Below are positions 8,910 to 17,035 of a DNA stretch of 64,000 nucleotides, one piece after another (position 1 is the stretch's first letter; each line of letters opens with the position of its first letter). Under the pieces are notes generated by a model. It made no database searches. It was not told where the DNA came from and saw nothing but the letters and a program-made list of their open reading frames with translations. Origin of the DNA: an uncultured Lachnospiraceae bacterium (GTDB lineage Bacteria; Bacillota; Clostridia; Lachnospirales; Lachnospiraceae); NCBI GenBank assembly GCA_951802115.1, contig CATOPL010000004.1:146464-210463 (forward strand). Direction: 5' to 3'. The translations under genes and the position numbers were made by a program.

Positions 8910-9712
8910 TTATTCTGCCTCATCTAAATATCCTCTTGCCTGTTCCTCTGTCAGATCAAATTTTGTCCGCAGCCTTGTTATAATTTCTTCATCTGCCAGA
9001 CGTAAATCTCTGTAAACAGAAACCACTCCAAAAATCTTGCCAATTTTCTGATTTTCCCTGTCACGCATTAACAACGTCATATACTCATGCCTCCATTCCC
9101 GGTTTTTCTTCGCCTTCTCCACAGCACACTTCAGTTTCTTCACAAATATATCTTCCGACGATTTACCTGCCACATAATCCAGAAATGCTTTTAATTCCGC
9201 ACTTACTGTTCCGTTTTTTCCATCTGCATTCAGGAAAATCTTTTTTGCTCCATCATTCAGCATGACTTCAGAATCTTCTTTGCAGACATTTTCAAAGGTG
9301 TACATATACCGGCCTTTTTCAAATAAATCTGACAGGCAGATAAAGATAATATAACTATTGTTCAGTGTATCATAGTCCTGCCCTTTATCAACCAGCTGTA
9401 AATCTATCATGCTTTGATAATATCTGCTTCTCCTTGGCAGACATCCGGACGTGACTGCCTGCATTTCTATATCATATACCGTGCCTTTCCCATCATTTAC
9501 ATACACATCCAAACGGACCCCTTTTGCATCAAAGTCCTCTTTGATCGTCTTTTGCAGTTCCGGTATTCAATGCGTTCAATCTTCAGATCTGGCAGGATCC
9601 TCTGCAACAGTTCTTTACAAAGTTCTGCGTCCTGCATGACCTTCCCAAACAGAAAGTCATTGGATATGCTTAATTCTTCCCATTTTGTCTGTTTTGCACC
9701 CATATTTTCCAT
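8910..9712 (-). pseudogene. Rpn-type PD-(D/E)XK nuclease/transposase protein, frameshifted
   Basis: The first part reads MENMGAKQTKWEELSISNDF, typical of the Rpn family of PD-(D/E)XK proteins, and continues to LPDLKIERIEY. It then falls out of frame near 9561. One missing base in the run coding YPELQ explains it: reading one base off gives LQKTIKEDFDAKGVRLDVYV and then VYDIEMQ with the conserved D and E. The remainder (to 8910) is intact and ends EEQARGYLDEAE. Intact relatives are about 270-300 residues, matching the joined length. A sequencing error or programmed frameshift is possible, but a single-base deletion is the simplest reading. Confidence 0.75.
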
Positions 9713-9720
9713 TTCTGTCT

Positions 9721-9919
9721 TCCTTCCTGTAAATCACTGCCGAATCTGTACCGGCTTGCCTTTGGCATCCTGCACAACCGGGCAGATACCGAGGATGCTG
9801 TCAGTGAAACGCTTCTGCGGGCATATGAGAAACTGCATACACTGCGCGAAGCGGACCATTTCCATGCATGGCTCATGCAGATTGCCGCAAATTTTTATTA
9901 TCTGCCCTGCACACAATGA
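9721..9919 (+). pseudogene. Fragment of an ECF sigma factor (region 2)
   Basis: The plus strand reads LYRLAFGILHNRADTEDAVS, then ETLLRAYEKLHTLREADHFH, then AWLMQIAANF before unrelated codons and a TGA. This matches region 2 of ECF sigma factors (compare the intact copies at 46685 and 52559). There is no start codon or ribosome site in front and no region 4 behind, so it is truncated at both ends. Confidence 0.75.
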
Positions 9920-9982
9920 ACAAAATCCGTCAACTCTGTTTTGTCTCTCAGGCTCTGCTTCTGTTATTTGAAAGCAGAGCCT

Positions 9983-10228
9983 TTATCTGTTTCTTGTAAG
10001 CAGCCAGACCACCAGACGAAAAGCCAGACCGGCCAGAATCGTAAAAAAACCGATCCTGCAAAGTTCCTCTCCGATGCCCTTGTTGACGGCATACTGAATC
10101 TGTAATGCAAGCGGCGGATCCTGATATGGAATTCCGGCTTTTATCATTTCGTAATAAACTCCGACTGTAAATACGATGCATCCGGCCAACAGCACTGCAC
10201 TGCTCCATGTACGCAGCATGTATTTCAT
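9983..10228 (-). CDS. Small two-helix membrane protein, function unknown
   Basis: About 81 residues from MKYMLRTWSSAVLLAGCIVF. There are two hydrophobic segments, near residues 8-25 and 55-75, with a polar loop containing PPLALQIQYAVNKGIGEELC between them. The ATG at 10226-10228 has an AAAGGA about twelve bases upstream; in-frame ATGs at 10240 and 10264 are possible but poorly spaced. No family is recognised. It stands alone between the sigma-factor fossil and the ACT-domain gene. Confidence 0.5.
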   Translation of the reverse strand: MKYMLRTWSSAVLLAGCIVFTVGVYYEMIKAGIPYQDPPLALQIQYAVNKGIGEELCRIGFFTILAGLAFRLVVWLLTRNR

Positions 10229-10370
10229 TTTTATATCCATTCCTTTCGCTTCGCCCGGGCACAAAACGTTATGAAATCATTTTCCGTGCCAAGCATTCTT
10301 TGTTATCTTCGCTCCAGCGCATGTTTGAAACTTGCTTTTTGTCAGCCGTACGTCACAGTTTAAGCAGAAA

Positions 10371-10739
10371 CTACGCTTCTACCCTGTACCCGGCAGCTTC
10401 CAGTATCTTCAGTGCTCTTTCATAGTGCTCCTGTCTGGTCAGAATATAGTCCGTGTGATAAGTGGATATGGCAAAAATACCGATCTGATTCTCTGCCAGC
10501 AGCGATGTGATTTTTGCCAGTATTCCGATCAGTGAAAAATCCAGAATTCCCTGAATCCGAAACGCCTTCCAACCATCCTCCCGCTCCGTTGTGTTCTGAG
10601 GCACATGTTCCGTGAGACAGACCAGAGATTTTTCTTCCTCCGTCTGCCCGGTAAAGCAGTAGACTGCGTCCGGATTCACCTGTGAATAATCCGTCACTTT
10701 ACAGATCGAAAATGTACCAGGTATTTTTTTCAGGTTCAT
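10371..10739 (-). CDS. ACT-domain protein (CASTOR-like)
   Basis: 122 residues with the ACT-like pattern of two small ligand-binding folds: an N-terminal segment MNLKKIPGTFSICKVTDYSQ and a C-terminal half FRIQGILDFSLIGILAKITS then LLAENQIGIFAISTYHTDYI. Proteins of this length and start (ACT_7/CASTOR type) are taken to bind amino acids as stand-alone sensors. The target is unknown. The ATG has a GGAG site at good distance. It lies downstream of nnrE on the same strand with a 73-base gap. Confidence 0.75.
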   Translation of the reverse strand: MNLKKIPGTFSICKVTDYSQVNPDAVYCFTGQTEEEKSLVCLTEHVPQNTTEREDGWKAFRIQGILDFSLIGILAKITSLLAENQIGIFAISTYHTDYILTRQEHYERALKILEAAGYRVEA

Positions 10740-10812
10740 GCAGGCTCCTTCCCTTATTTGTCTGTCTTCGGATTTTGTACAGCACTCTCCCGGCTTTCCC
10801 TGACTGTTTTAT

Positions 10813-11493
10813 CTACCCCAGAACCTGACGGATCAGTTCTTCAGGAATCCCGATCTGTGCCACCTCCACGGTTCCTGCGTATCTCTTCCCCTCTCCCTGT
10901 TCCAGACCATACTTGGAACAGGTAAAGGTCACGGTATGGTCCGCGCGGACTGCCTCTCCAAGAATCTCCCCGGTATCTCCGTCTATCCCCGACGGGATAT
11001 CACAGGATATCACCGGGCAGGATACCCGGTTCATCTGACGGACGGCAGCCAGAAAGTCTCCCGTTATGGGACGCTTCAGCCCTACGCCGAACAGTGCGTC
11101 AACCATGCACACACTGCTTTCGATCCACTTCTGCTGCGTGGAAGAATCCGGCCCGTAATCCTCCAGTTCTCCGCCGGCAGTTATCAGTTTCTGTTCCATA
11201 AAACGGGCATCCGGTGTCATCTTTTCTCGGTCGCCCACCAGATAAATACAGACCTTACAGCCACTCTGCATCAGAAGCCGTGCTGCTGCAATTCCGTCTC
11301 CGCCGTTGTTACCCGGACCGCAGAAAATCGTGATCCGTCTGTCTCCCTTCAACTGTGCTACGATCTTCAGAACCCGTTTTGCAACGGCTTCCGCCGCGCG
11401 CTCCATCAGATCCAGAGACGGAATCTTCCAGTCTTCTATGGCCGTCCGATCCAGTTCTTTCATCTGTGCTGTCGTTGCCAGTCTTTCCACCAT
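10813..11493 (-). CDS. nnrE: NAD(P)H-hydrate epimerase (YjeF N-terminal domain)
   Basis: 226 residues, a single YjeF_N domain. It interconverts the R and S forms of damaged NAD(P)HX so that a dehydratase can repair them. The nucleotide-site motif GPGNNGGDG lies at residues 59-67. The substrate-binding strand VVDALFGVGLKRPITGDF appears as MVDALFGVGLKRPITGDF, followed by DIPSGIDGDTG. In many bacteria the epimerase is fused to the dehydratase; here it is stand-alone, so the partner must be encoded elsewhere. The ATG at 11491-11493 sits three bases from GGAGG; the next codon, GTG, is better spaced. Confidence 0.9.
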   Translation of the reverse strand: MVERLATTAQMKELDRTAIEDWKIPSLDLMERAAEAVAKRVLKIVAQLKGDRRITIFCGPGNNGGDGIAAARLLMQSGCKVCIYLVGDREKMTPDARFMEQKLITAGGELEDYGPDSSTQQKWIESSVCMVDALFGVGLKRPITGDFLAAVRQMNRVSCPVISCDIPSGIDGDTGEILGEAVRADHTVTFTCSKYGLEQGEGKRYAGTVEVAQIGIPEELIRQVLG

Positions 11494-11514
11494 GCACCTC
11501 CTGCTTCAGCTTTC

Positions 11515-11976
11515 TCAAAGAAAACACCGGTTTTCTCCAAAACACTCTTCTCTTTGTCCAATCAGTTCTTTCAGTTTTTCCAACTTTTGGAAAAGCTGCT
11601 GTCTTTTTTTCTCCGGATCGGCATCCACATAGTCCACAAAAGAAACCCACGCATCTATATGCTCACTGATATCACTGTACAGACATTTGCAGAATTCGAT
11701 CATGCTGGTATGTGAATACTCCCTTCTGATCTGTTCCTGTCTCAAAGGACGCCGTTCATCGTCTTCCACAATAATATGGCAGTTCCAGTAGCTGATCATA
11801 CAAAGCATCCGGTTCGGTTCCAGAAAGCCTTTTACACAGAAAGGGCTCAGAGTTTCCAGACCGTGTATTGCCTGATCCAGCCATTCAAACGCGATATCGT
11901 CCAGATAGCTTAAACCGTATGCAAACGTACCTTCCAGACTAAAATCGGTCCATCCATTTTGGGGTTTTGTCAACAT
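11515..11976 (-). CDS. Uncharacterised soluble protein
   Basis: 153 residues, acidic, no signal peptide or membrane helix. It begins MLTKPQNGWTDFSLEGTFAY and has a helical charged tail with EKKRQQLFQKLEKLKELIGQ. The N-terminal look (a short globular region around aromatic residues such as SYLDDIAFEWLDQAI) is like small immunity or DUF proteins, but I recognise no family. It is upstream of and close to nnrE (21 bases) and probably co-transcribed. Confidence 0.55.
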   Translation of the reverse strand: MLTKPQNGWTDFSLEGTFAYGLSYLDDIAFEWLDQAIHGLETLSPFCVKGFLEPNRMLCMISYWNCHIIVEDDERRPLRQEQIRREYSHTSMIEFCKCLYSDISEHIDAWVSFVDYVDADPEKKRQQLFQKLEKLKELIGQREECFGENRCFL

Positions 11977-12015
11977 TTTTTCTCTTCTTTCATTTTTTAT
12001 TTTTCAGCAGATTTT

Positions 12016-12504
12016 TCAAATCTTTACAATGTGAACCTCATTGCCATGCTGTTCGATCATATTTAACAGATCTTTGGTCTTCATCCAGACCGTCGCCGTA
12101 TTGTCATTGGGATGTACGCCGATCAGCCCCGGCGCATCCGCAAACGCCTGATCCAGGAAAAACTGTACCTTGCACGCTTCATCATTGAGCAGGCCCAGAG
12201 GCGTCACCGCTCCGGGAATGAGTCCCAGCAGATCCATAAGATCCTGTTCTGAGGCAAAGCTCAGACGCCTTGTATGATGTTTCTGCCGGAATTCACTCAA
12301 GTCCACCCGTTTGTCCCCTTTCACGGTTATGAGATAATAATTTCGCTTTTTATCGTCACGCACAAAGAGATTTTTGGCGTCGGCCTCCGGATAGGGAAGA
12401 GCAACGTCCGAAAGCTCTTCCATGTTGTAGACCGCCTTGTGCTCTGTGATCTCATGCCAGATTTTCCGACTCTTCAGATATGCATAGATTTCCTGTTTAT
12501 TCAT
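12016..12504 (-). CDS. Prolyl-tRNA editing (ProX/YbaK-like) protein
   Basis: 162 residues of the aminoacyl-tRNA deacylase family that hydrolyses wrongly charged tRNAPro. Family marks are HKAVYNMEELSDVALPYPEA near the N-terminus, KNLFVRDDKKRNYYLITVKG with the conserved lysine, GLIPGAVTPLGLLND, and a C-terminal GVHPNDNTATVWMKTKDLLN. The layout is that of the stand-alone prolyl-tRNA synthetase-associated domain (PrdX/ProXp type). The start has GGAGG at good spacing. Which mischarged amino acid it removes cannot be told from sequence. Confidence 0.88.
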   Translation of the reverse strand: MNKQEIYAYLKSRKIWHEITEHKAVYNMEELSDVALPYPEADAKNLFVRDDKKRNYYLITVKGDKRVDLSEFRQKHHTRRLSFASEQDLMDLLGLIPGAVTPLGLLNDEACKVQFFLDQAFADAPGLIGVHPNDNTATVWMKTKDLLNMIEQHGNEVHIVKI

Positions 12505-12657
12505 TAAGGATACCTCCGCTCTTATATGTTTTTTGTCCCTGCCGTCATTTTTGACTTTTCAGCCCTGACCGCCACGATTTCTTTGATTTTCAGAGCGAAC
12601 AACGAGGCATACCGGATGCACGCTTACAGAGGATCATGCAGCCTATCGAACATATAT

Positions 12658-12981
12658 TCAAAATACAATCCGGATCAGAACCATATAAAACAGGGTTCCA
12701 AAAAGGATACTGAACAGAGAATTCCGTTTCCAGCGCTGCAGCGCCGCCACTGCTGCCAGGGCCGCCAGTTCCGGCAGACCAAAGGAAGCCGCCGTGATCT
12801 CCACATCCTTCAGGCAGTAGACAACCAGCATTCCAATTATCGCCGGAGGAAGCACTTTTCCCAGATAGACGATATAAGGCGGCGTATGTTTCCAAAAAAT
12901 CAGAAACGGCAGAAAACGAAGCAGACATGTCACGCATGCCATGGTCAGGACTAAAACTGCAATATGTACATCCAGATTCAT
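12658..12981 (-). CDS. azlD: AzlD-type branched-chain amino acid exporter subunit
   Basis: 107 residues with four hydrophobic helices, starting MNLDVHIAVLVLTMACVTCL. It carries the conserved RFLPFLIFWKHTPPYIVYLG and the PPAIIGMLVVYCLKD loop of AzlD. The start ATG overlaps the AzlC stop as ATGA, so the two are translationally coupled. AzlCD pairs export branched-chain amino acids or their analogues. Confidence 0.9.
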   Translation of the reverse strand: MNLDVHIAVLVLTMACVTCLLRFLPFLIFWKHTPPYIVYLGKVLPPAIIGMLVVYCLKDVEITAASFGLPELAALAAVAALQRWKRNSLFSILFGTLFYMVLIRIVF

Positions 12982-13685
12982 TCGGTTTCCTCCCTGCCGG
13001 ATTGAATTCGGCTTCGAACAGCCGTCAAAACAAAGGTAATCAGAAGCATGGACGGAATAAGAAACTGTTCCGGACCGAATAAGAACAGACACAAAAGGGA
13101 GCAGACAGCGCCTGCCAGCGCCGGAATATGATTTTCCCCTAAGATCCACTGCTCGGTAAAAGACGCCATAAAAAGCGCTGTCATGGAAAATTCGATTCCA
13201 TCGGTGGAAAAAGGCAGCACGCTCCCCAGGAGACTTCCGATTACGCTTCCTACAACCCAATAGCACTGGTTAAAGAAGGACACAAGAAAGCGATAAAGAT
13301 TACCTGTTCTTTCATCCGGCACCTGACCGTCACAGAGCAGCGAATAGGTTTCATCTGTTAACGAAAAGATCAGATACGGCTTATAGTTCCCGGTATCCTT
13401 ATAGCGCTCAATCATGGAAATACTGTAAAACAGATGACGGGCATTTACCATAATCGTCGTAAGGATTGTTGCGACAACCGAAGCGCCGCCGGCGATCAGG
13501 CCCACACCCACATACTGCATGGAGCCTGCATAAATAATACTGCTCATCATCAGCGCCCAGAGTACTCCATACCCTGCATTCCGAAGCAGAATCCCGAACC
13601 CGATTCCAAGAATCATATATCCGGCCAGTACCGGAAGCGATTTATAAAATGCCTGCTTTATCACAAAAGTATTTTGACTTTTCAC
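12978..13685 (-). CDS. azlC: AzlC-type branched-chain amino acid exporter
   Basis: 236 residues from a GTG at 13683-13685 that lies seven bases after GAGGAG. A longer in-frame start at 13742 has no ribosome site. The protein has AzlC hallmarks: KSLPVLAGYMILGIGFGILL, SSIIYAGSMQYVGVGLI, VNARHLFYSISMIERYK and SLTDETYSL. It forms the large permease subunit with AzlD. A sigma-A-like promoter lies 90 bases upstream. Confidence 0.92.
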   Translation of the reverse strand: MKSQNTFVIKQAFYKSLPVLAGYMILGIGFGILLRNAGYGVLWALMMSSIIYAGSMQYVGVGLIAGGASVVATILTTIMVNARHLFYSISMIERYKDTGNYKPYLIFSLTDETYSLLCDGQVPDERTGNLYRFLVSFFNQCYWVVGSVIGSLLGSVLPFSTDGIEFSMTALFMASFTEQWILGENHIPALAGAVCSLLCLFLFGPEQFLIPSMLLITFVLTAVRSRIQSGREETE

Positions 13686-13775
13686 ACAAACTCTCCTCTT
13701 TTTCGGTGTGCTGTTCTGTCTGTTTTCAGTTAAATGATGCAAAACCAGAACGTCAGCACGCCAGATTCCCCTACT

Positions 13776-13804
13776 ATTATAGCTTTTTCTTCCTAAAACA
13801 ACAA
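13776..13804 (-). promoter_or_regulatory. Putative sigma-A promoter for azlCD
   Basis: Minus strand TTGTTG (13799-13804), 17 bases, TATAAT (13776-13781), located about 90 bases before the azlC start. Confidence 0.55.
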
Positions 13805-13920
13805 CTGTTACTTTTCACATGTCCGCAGCGCCGGACGTGAATGAGACCTGTAAATAAGAAGGGGATTATGCGTGCAAGAAACGTCCTGATTGTCCGTCTG
13901 GAAAGATGAGCTTCCTGCAT

Positions 13921-14370
13921 TTATCGCTCCTTTGTCATAACAAAATTTGTAAGAAAAACTCCTTGTCGTTCTACCTGCTGCCCTTTAACTATTTTATATC
14001 CTCTTTTTTCAAAAAAAGGTCTTGCCGTAATGGAAACATGAGCAATAATGTTCTCTTGAACTGCCGACTCTAACTGACTGCATACGGCAGTGGCAATTCC
14101 TTTTCCTTGATAATCTGAATGGACAAATAAACGGTCAAGATAGCCCGTCTTATCTATATCCCCAAACCCTACAATTATATCATTATCAACCGCAACAACA
14201 CTAAAATGTTCTTGAAATGACTGATTCCATTTCTTCAAATCCTCCTCGCCTGTTGCCCATACATCTAATTGTTCCTTTGTATAATCTCTTGCATTTACAG
14301 TATGTACCGTATTATAAAAAAGCTCTGTCAATTCTTTGCAGTCTGATGATTGATATTCTCTTATAATCAT
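13921..14370 (-). CDS. GNAT-family N-acetyltransferase
   Basis: 149 residues. It begins MIIREYQSSDCKELTELFYN and contains the GNAT acetyl-CoA loop YLDRLFVHSDYQGKGIATAV (motif QGKGIA) and the late ITARPFFEKRGYKIV strand, as in YafP-like proteins. Substrate unknown. The gene is visibly more AT-rich than its neighbours, and its ATG overlaps the TGA of an upstream fragment, so it probably arrived together with that fragment. The ribosome site (AAGGAA) is rather far from the start, consistent with translational coupling. Confidence 0.85.
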   Translation of the reverse strand: MIIREYQSSDCKELTELFYNTVHTVNARDYTKEQLDVWATGEEDLKKWNQSFQEHFSVVAVDNDIIVGFGDIDKTGYLDRLFVHSDYQGKGIATAVCSQLESAVQENIIAHVSITARPFFEKRGYKIVKGQQVERQGVFLTNFVMTKER

Positions 14371-14490
14371 TTCAAAATTTTTTCCTTTTGCTTTTCTAAA
14401 TCCACATCTATCTGATAGTATCCATCCATCAATATAGAATTACAACCATATTTTTTACATATTTCAAGATAGTGCACATGTAGTATAACC
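14367..14490 (-). pseudogene. C-terminal fragment of an unidentified gene coupled to the GNAT gene
   Basis: The minus strand encodes ILHVHYLEICKKYGCNSILM followed by DGYYQIDVDLEKQKEKILK and a TGA that overlaps the GNAT start. It looks like a genuine protein tail but has no upstream start: stop codons close the frame about 40 codons back, near 14490, beside the MITE-like element. Probably what remains of the gene that preceded the acetyltransferase. Confidence 0.45.
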
Positions 14491-14578
14491 CTAAATTTGA
14501 ATCATCTTTAAATTAACGAAGAAAAATGTGATTTTAACAAAAAAGCGAAAATCGAACGGCTCTCCCTTAAATCTATGA

Positions 14579-14777
14579 CATGATACCAGGGTCAAAAGGT
14601 CTAAAATCCGATGCAAACTTGCTTGCAAGAGGATTTTTGAACTTGGGACCCGCCAAAAACATGAAAAAGTAGTCCGATTAGGGCGGATTTTGAATGTTTT
14701 TGAGGATTGCGGGAGCACAAAGTGCGGAGCAATCCGGTATCAGAGGGGGCAAAAGACCTTTTGACCCCAACATCATG
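14579..14777. mobile_element. MITE-like 199-bp element with terminal inverted repeats
   Basis: The left end reads CATGATACCAGGG then TCAAAAGGTCT; the right end is its reverse complement except for three or four bases (GTTGGGG in place of ACCAGGG). Between them there is no ORF but more short self-complementary stretches (GCTTGCAAG, GGATTGC...GCAATCC). Length, terminal repeats and lack of coding capacity are those of a miniature inverted-repeat element. Target-site duplication could not be confirmed. Confidence 0.55.
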
Positions 14778-14869
14778 ACATTTCTTTCCTTATCTCTTCT
14801 TCTCAGCGATCTTTCATGCTATAATAGTTCATACAGGTAATTGAAGCAGAGAAAGCACTATGGACAAGA

Positions 14870-15145
14870 ATGTTGATTCTTCATGGACGTTTAGAACAAA
14901 TGTTGTGGTCTTTCGTAACAAACAGAGCGGATGCGTTGCCCAATTTTTTTGAAGAGATTTTTGCGATTTATGGCCGTGAAGCGGTACAGGCATTGGAAGA
15001 AGCAGGAGCACCTCCATGTGCTGCCGCTCTTAATGCAGTAGTTGATATTTTGCCGAACGGCATTTATCCAAAAGGAGATAAAGAATTTTGGGATTCTATG
15101 ATGTCAGGAAGATTACATATCAGCAAAAAGGGGGAGATGCAGTGA
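14870..15145 (+). pseudogene. C-terminal part of a DMP19 (DUF4375)-type protein
   Basis: 91 codons reading GRLEQMLWSFVTNRADALPN, FFEEIFAIYGREAVQALEEA and ILPNGIYPKGDKEFWD. The pattern 'GG.EQF.W..C.N' followed by an acidic helix and a 'P.G..P' turn is that of DMP19/DUF4375 proteins, which are normally about 130-150 residues. The N-terminal third is missing and the ATG used has no clear ribosome site, so it is probably a truncated gene. Its stop overlaps the start of the SagB-like gene. Confidence 0.5.
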
Positions 15146-15927
15146 ACGACAAAACCAGATACGAGATTATGAAAAACCGAGAACTTTTGAAGGGATACCA
15201 TGCAGAGGACGCCGGCGCTGAAGAGACGGATCAGCAGCAAAAACTCCCTTCCATCCCCTGTCTTCTGCCAGGGAAAGGAACCGACACTATCAAACTTCCC
15301 GCCGATTATGCATCACTTTCTTTTACGGGAAATATTATGGAACTGATCGGCAGACGGGAAAGCAGGCGAAACTATGCAGATCTGCCGCTGACTCTTTTGG
15401 AGCTGTCTTTCCTTCTGTGGAGCACCCAGGGCGTCCGCCGTTTCGCCGGACACAAAAACCCGGTCACCTTCCGGAATGTCCCATCCGCCGGTTCCCGCCA
15501 TACTTTTGAGACGTTTCTGTTCGTCAACCAAGTGGACGGGCTGAAAAAAGGCATCTATCATTATCTTCCCCAAGAACACGAACTGGAGTTCTGGGATGAC
15601 TGCTCTGATTTTGAAGAAGAACTGACAGATGCCCTCTGCGGACAGCGTTTCGCAGCCTCCGCCCCGGTCCTCTTTGTCTGGGCCTCCATCCCCTACCGAA
15701 TGGAATGGCGCTATGGACAAAAAGCTGCCAAATACCTCCTGATTGACGCCGGACATGTGTGTGAAAACCTGTATCTGGCCTGCGAATCCATCGGCTGCGG
15801 TACCTGCGCCGTCGGCGCCTACGACCAGGACCGGATGGATGATCTTCTTGGCTTTCCGCCCGGTCCCTCCGCGGACAAAAACTATATCTGTACGGTGTAC
15901 GCTGCCCCGGTGGGGAGAAAAGTCTGA
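15142..15927 (+). CDS. SagB/ThcOx-family FMN oxidoreductase (nitroreductase fold)
   Basis: 261 residues starting at GTG 15142, directly after AAGGGGGAG; longer in-frame starts lack a ribosome site. Family marks are IMELIGRRESRRNYADLPLT, LSFLLWSTQGVRR, RNVPSAGSRHTFETFLFVNQ (SAGSRH motif), GIYHYLPQEHELEF, and DAGHVCENLYLACESIGCGT. SagB-type enzymes oxidise azolines in some peptide products, but stand-alone copies of this length are widespread and usually have unknown substrates. No cyclodehydratase or precursor peptide is seen here. The start is fused to the end of the DMP19-like fragment. Confidence 0.85.
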   Translation: MNDKTRYEIMKNRELLKGYHAEDAGAEETDQQQKLPSIPCLLPGKGTDTIKLPADYASLSFTGNIMELIGRRESRRNYADLPLTLLELSFLLWSTQGVRRFAGHKNPVTFRNVPSAGSRHTFETFLFVNQVDGLKKGIYHYLPQEHELEFWDDCSDFEEELTDALCGQRFAASAPVLFVWASIPYRMEWRYGQKAAKYLLIDAGHVCENLYLACESIGCGTCAVGAYDQDRMDDLLGFPPGPSADKNYICTVYAAPVGRKV

Positions 15928-16072
15928 CTTTCATTCTTCTCTGTGCCAGAACTGTGGTACAGATTTTCGAGAATATTTTTTCATACGAGCATATCTGAAA
16001 AACAAAAGTGCAGCGGCCTGCACCAAGTATTCCTGACCTGTGCAGGCCAAAATCCAGAACGAAACGTCTGTA

Positions 16073-16297
16073 TCAGTGTGTTCCGTCCAGCACTACCTTG
16101 ATAAATTTCCCCATCAAAGGAATATACGTAAGCACAAAAACTGCAGAAGCTACGGCGGACACCGCTTTTTTGTTCCTTTTGGGAATCTGCATGCCCGCCA
16201 GAATCCCTATGGAAAACAGGCAGAATTTCAGCAGAGCCATATCCTGCCAGGTGCTTTTCTGCAGATAGCGATCCGCGTACATAAATAGTTTTTTCAT
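16073..16297 (-). CDS. Small membrane protein ('permease of phosphate ABC transporter' type)
   Basis: 74 residues, MKKLFMYADRYLQKSTWQDM then ALLKFCLFSIGILAGMQIPK, with two hydrophobic helices. Short proteins with this start are common in Lachnospiraceae and are often labelled as a phosphate ABC permease, a name with no real support because the length does not allow a permease. Start chosen at the ATG that follows GGAGG by eight bases; an earlier ATG at 16315 is open. It lies directly downstream of the DHFR-family gene. Confidence 0.65.
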   Translation of the reverse strand: MKKLFMYADRYLQKSTWQDMALLKFCLFSIGILAGMQIPKRNKKAVSAVASAVFVLTYIPLMGKFIKVVLDGTH

Positions 16298-16311
16298 TGC
16301 CTCAACCTCCT

Positions 16312-16869
16312 TCATTGGTTATGTGAATTCATGTTTCCTCTTCTTTCGTATACTAGGTCCATGATCCCGTTATAGCTCTGTATCTTGATCAGTCTCAGCG
16401 GAATCCGGTTTTCGGACTTTTCAAAAAGGCGGATTCCATTTCCCAGAAGCATAGGAATCACAGAGAGATAATAGACGTCGATCAGGTCCTCTCTCCATAG
16501 CTGCTGTACCAGATCAGCACCGCCGCAGATCCAGATTGCTTTTCCTTCTTTTTCCCGCAGAGACTTTATGAGCCGGCAGGGCTCCTCAGCGGAAAATCGT
16601 ATATTTTCTGAGGAAGAAGGAGCTTCTCTGTGGGTGATCACGTAGCTGGTCAGATCACGGTAAACCCATTCATCCGGAGACAGTTCCGTCACGATCTGGT
16701 CATACGTATTTCTGCCCATGACCACCGTATCCACCTGAACGATAAACTCCGAATACGTATCTTGCATCTCGCTGTCGTTTCCATGGCCGCCCAGCCAGTC
16801 AACACTGCCCTCCCCATCCGCAATATATCCGTCCAGGCTCATGGCGATAAATAAGATCACTTTCCTCAA
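16312..16869 (-). CDS. Dihydrofolate-reductase-family (RibD C-terminal-like) protein
   Basis: 185 residues. It opens with MRKVILFIAMSLDGYIADGE, the classic start of YwjB/YyaP-type DHFR-fold proteins, followed by VDTVVMGRNTYDQIVTELSP, WVYRDLTSYVITHR, KAIWICGGADLVQQLWREDL and SVIPMLLGNGIRLFE. These proteins bind NADPH; their substrate is mostly unknown and they are not the folate enzyme proper. The start codon is TTG (16867-16869) behind GGAGAG. It is co-transcribed with the small membrane protein downstream. Confidence 0.88.
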   Translation of the reverse strand: MRKVILFIAMSLDGYIADGEGSVDWLGGHGNDSEMQDTYSEFIVQVDTVVMGRNTYDQIVTELSPDEWVYRDLTSYVITHREAPSSSENIRFSAEEPCRLIKSLREKEGKAIWICGGADLVQQLWREDLIDVYYLSVIPMLLGNGIRLFEKSENRIPLRLIKIQSYNGIMDLVYERRGNMNSHNQ

Positions 16870-17035
16870 CTGCGTCTCTCCTTCCCCATCACATCATTCT
16901 CAAGTAAAGCCCTGCCCTTGATCATGGGCTGTTTCTGCAAACGCCGGTACCCTCTGTTTCCTCTGGCGGAGCTTCCGGTAAAACATGCCAGAGTGCTGCA
17001 GGAATCCGGAAACCAGACGCCTCCAACACCTGATT

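Noticed and set aside
10265..10370. Possible small genes on either strand in this gap
   Set aside because: Frames of about 20-30 codons exist on both strands, but neither has a ribosome site or recognisable family.
12982..13266. Longer reading of the AzlD frame (to 13266)
   Set aside because: The extra residues run through azlC in another frame; the ATGA overlap gives the natural start at 12981.
15142..15927. RiPP (azoline) biosynthetic locus around the SagB-like gene
   Set aside because: No cyclodehydratase, precursor peptide or transporter nearby; neighbours are fragments and unrelated genes.
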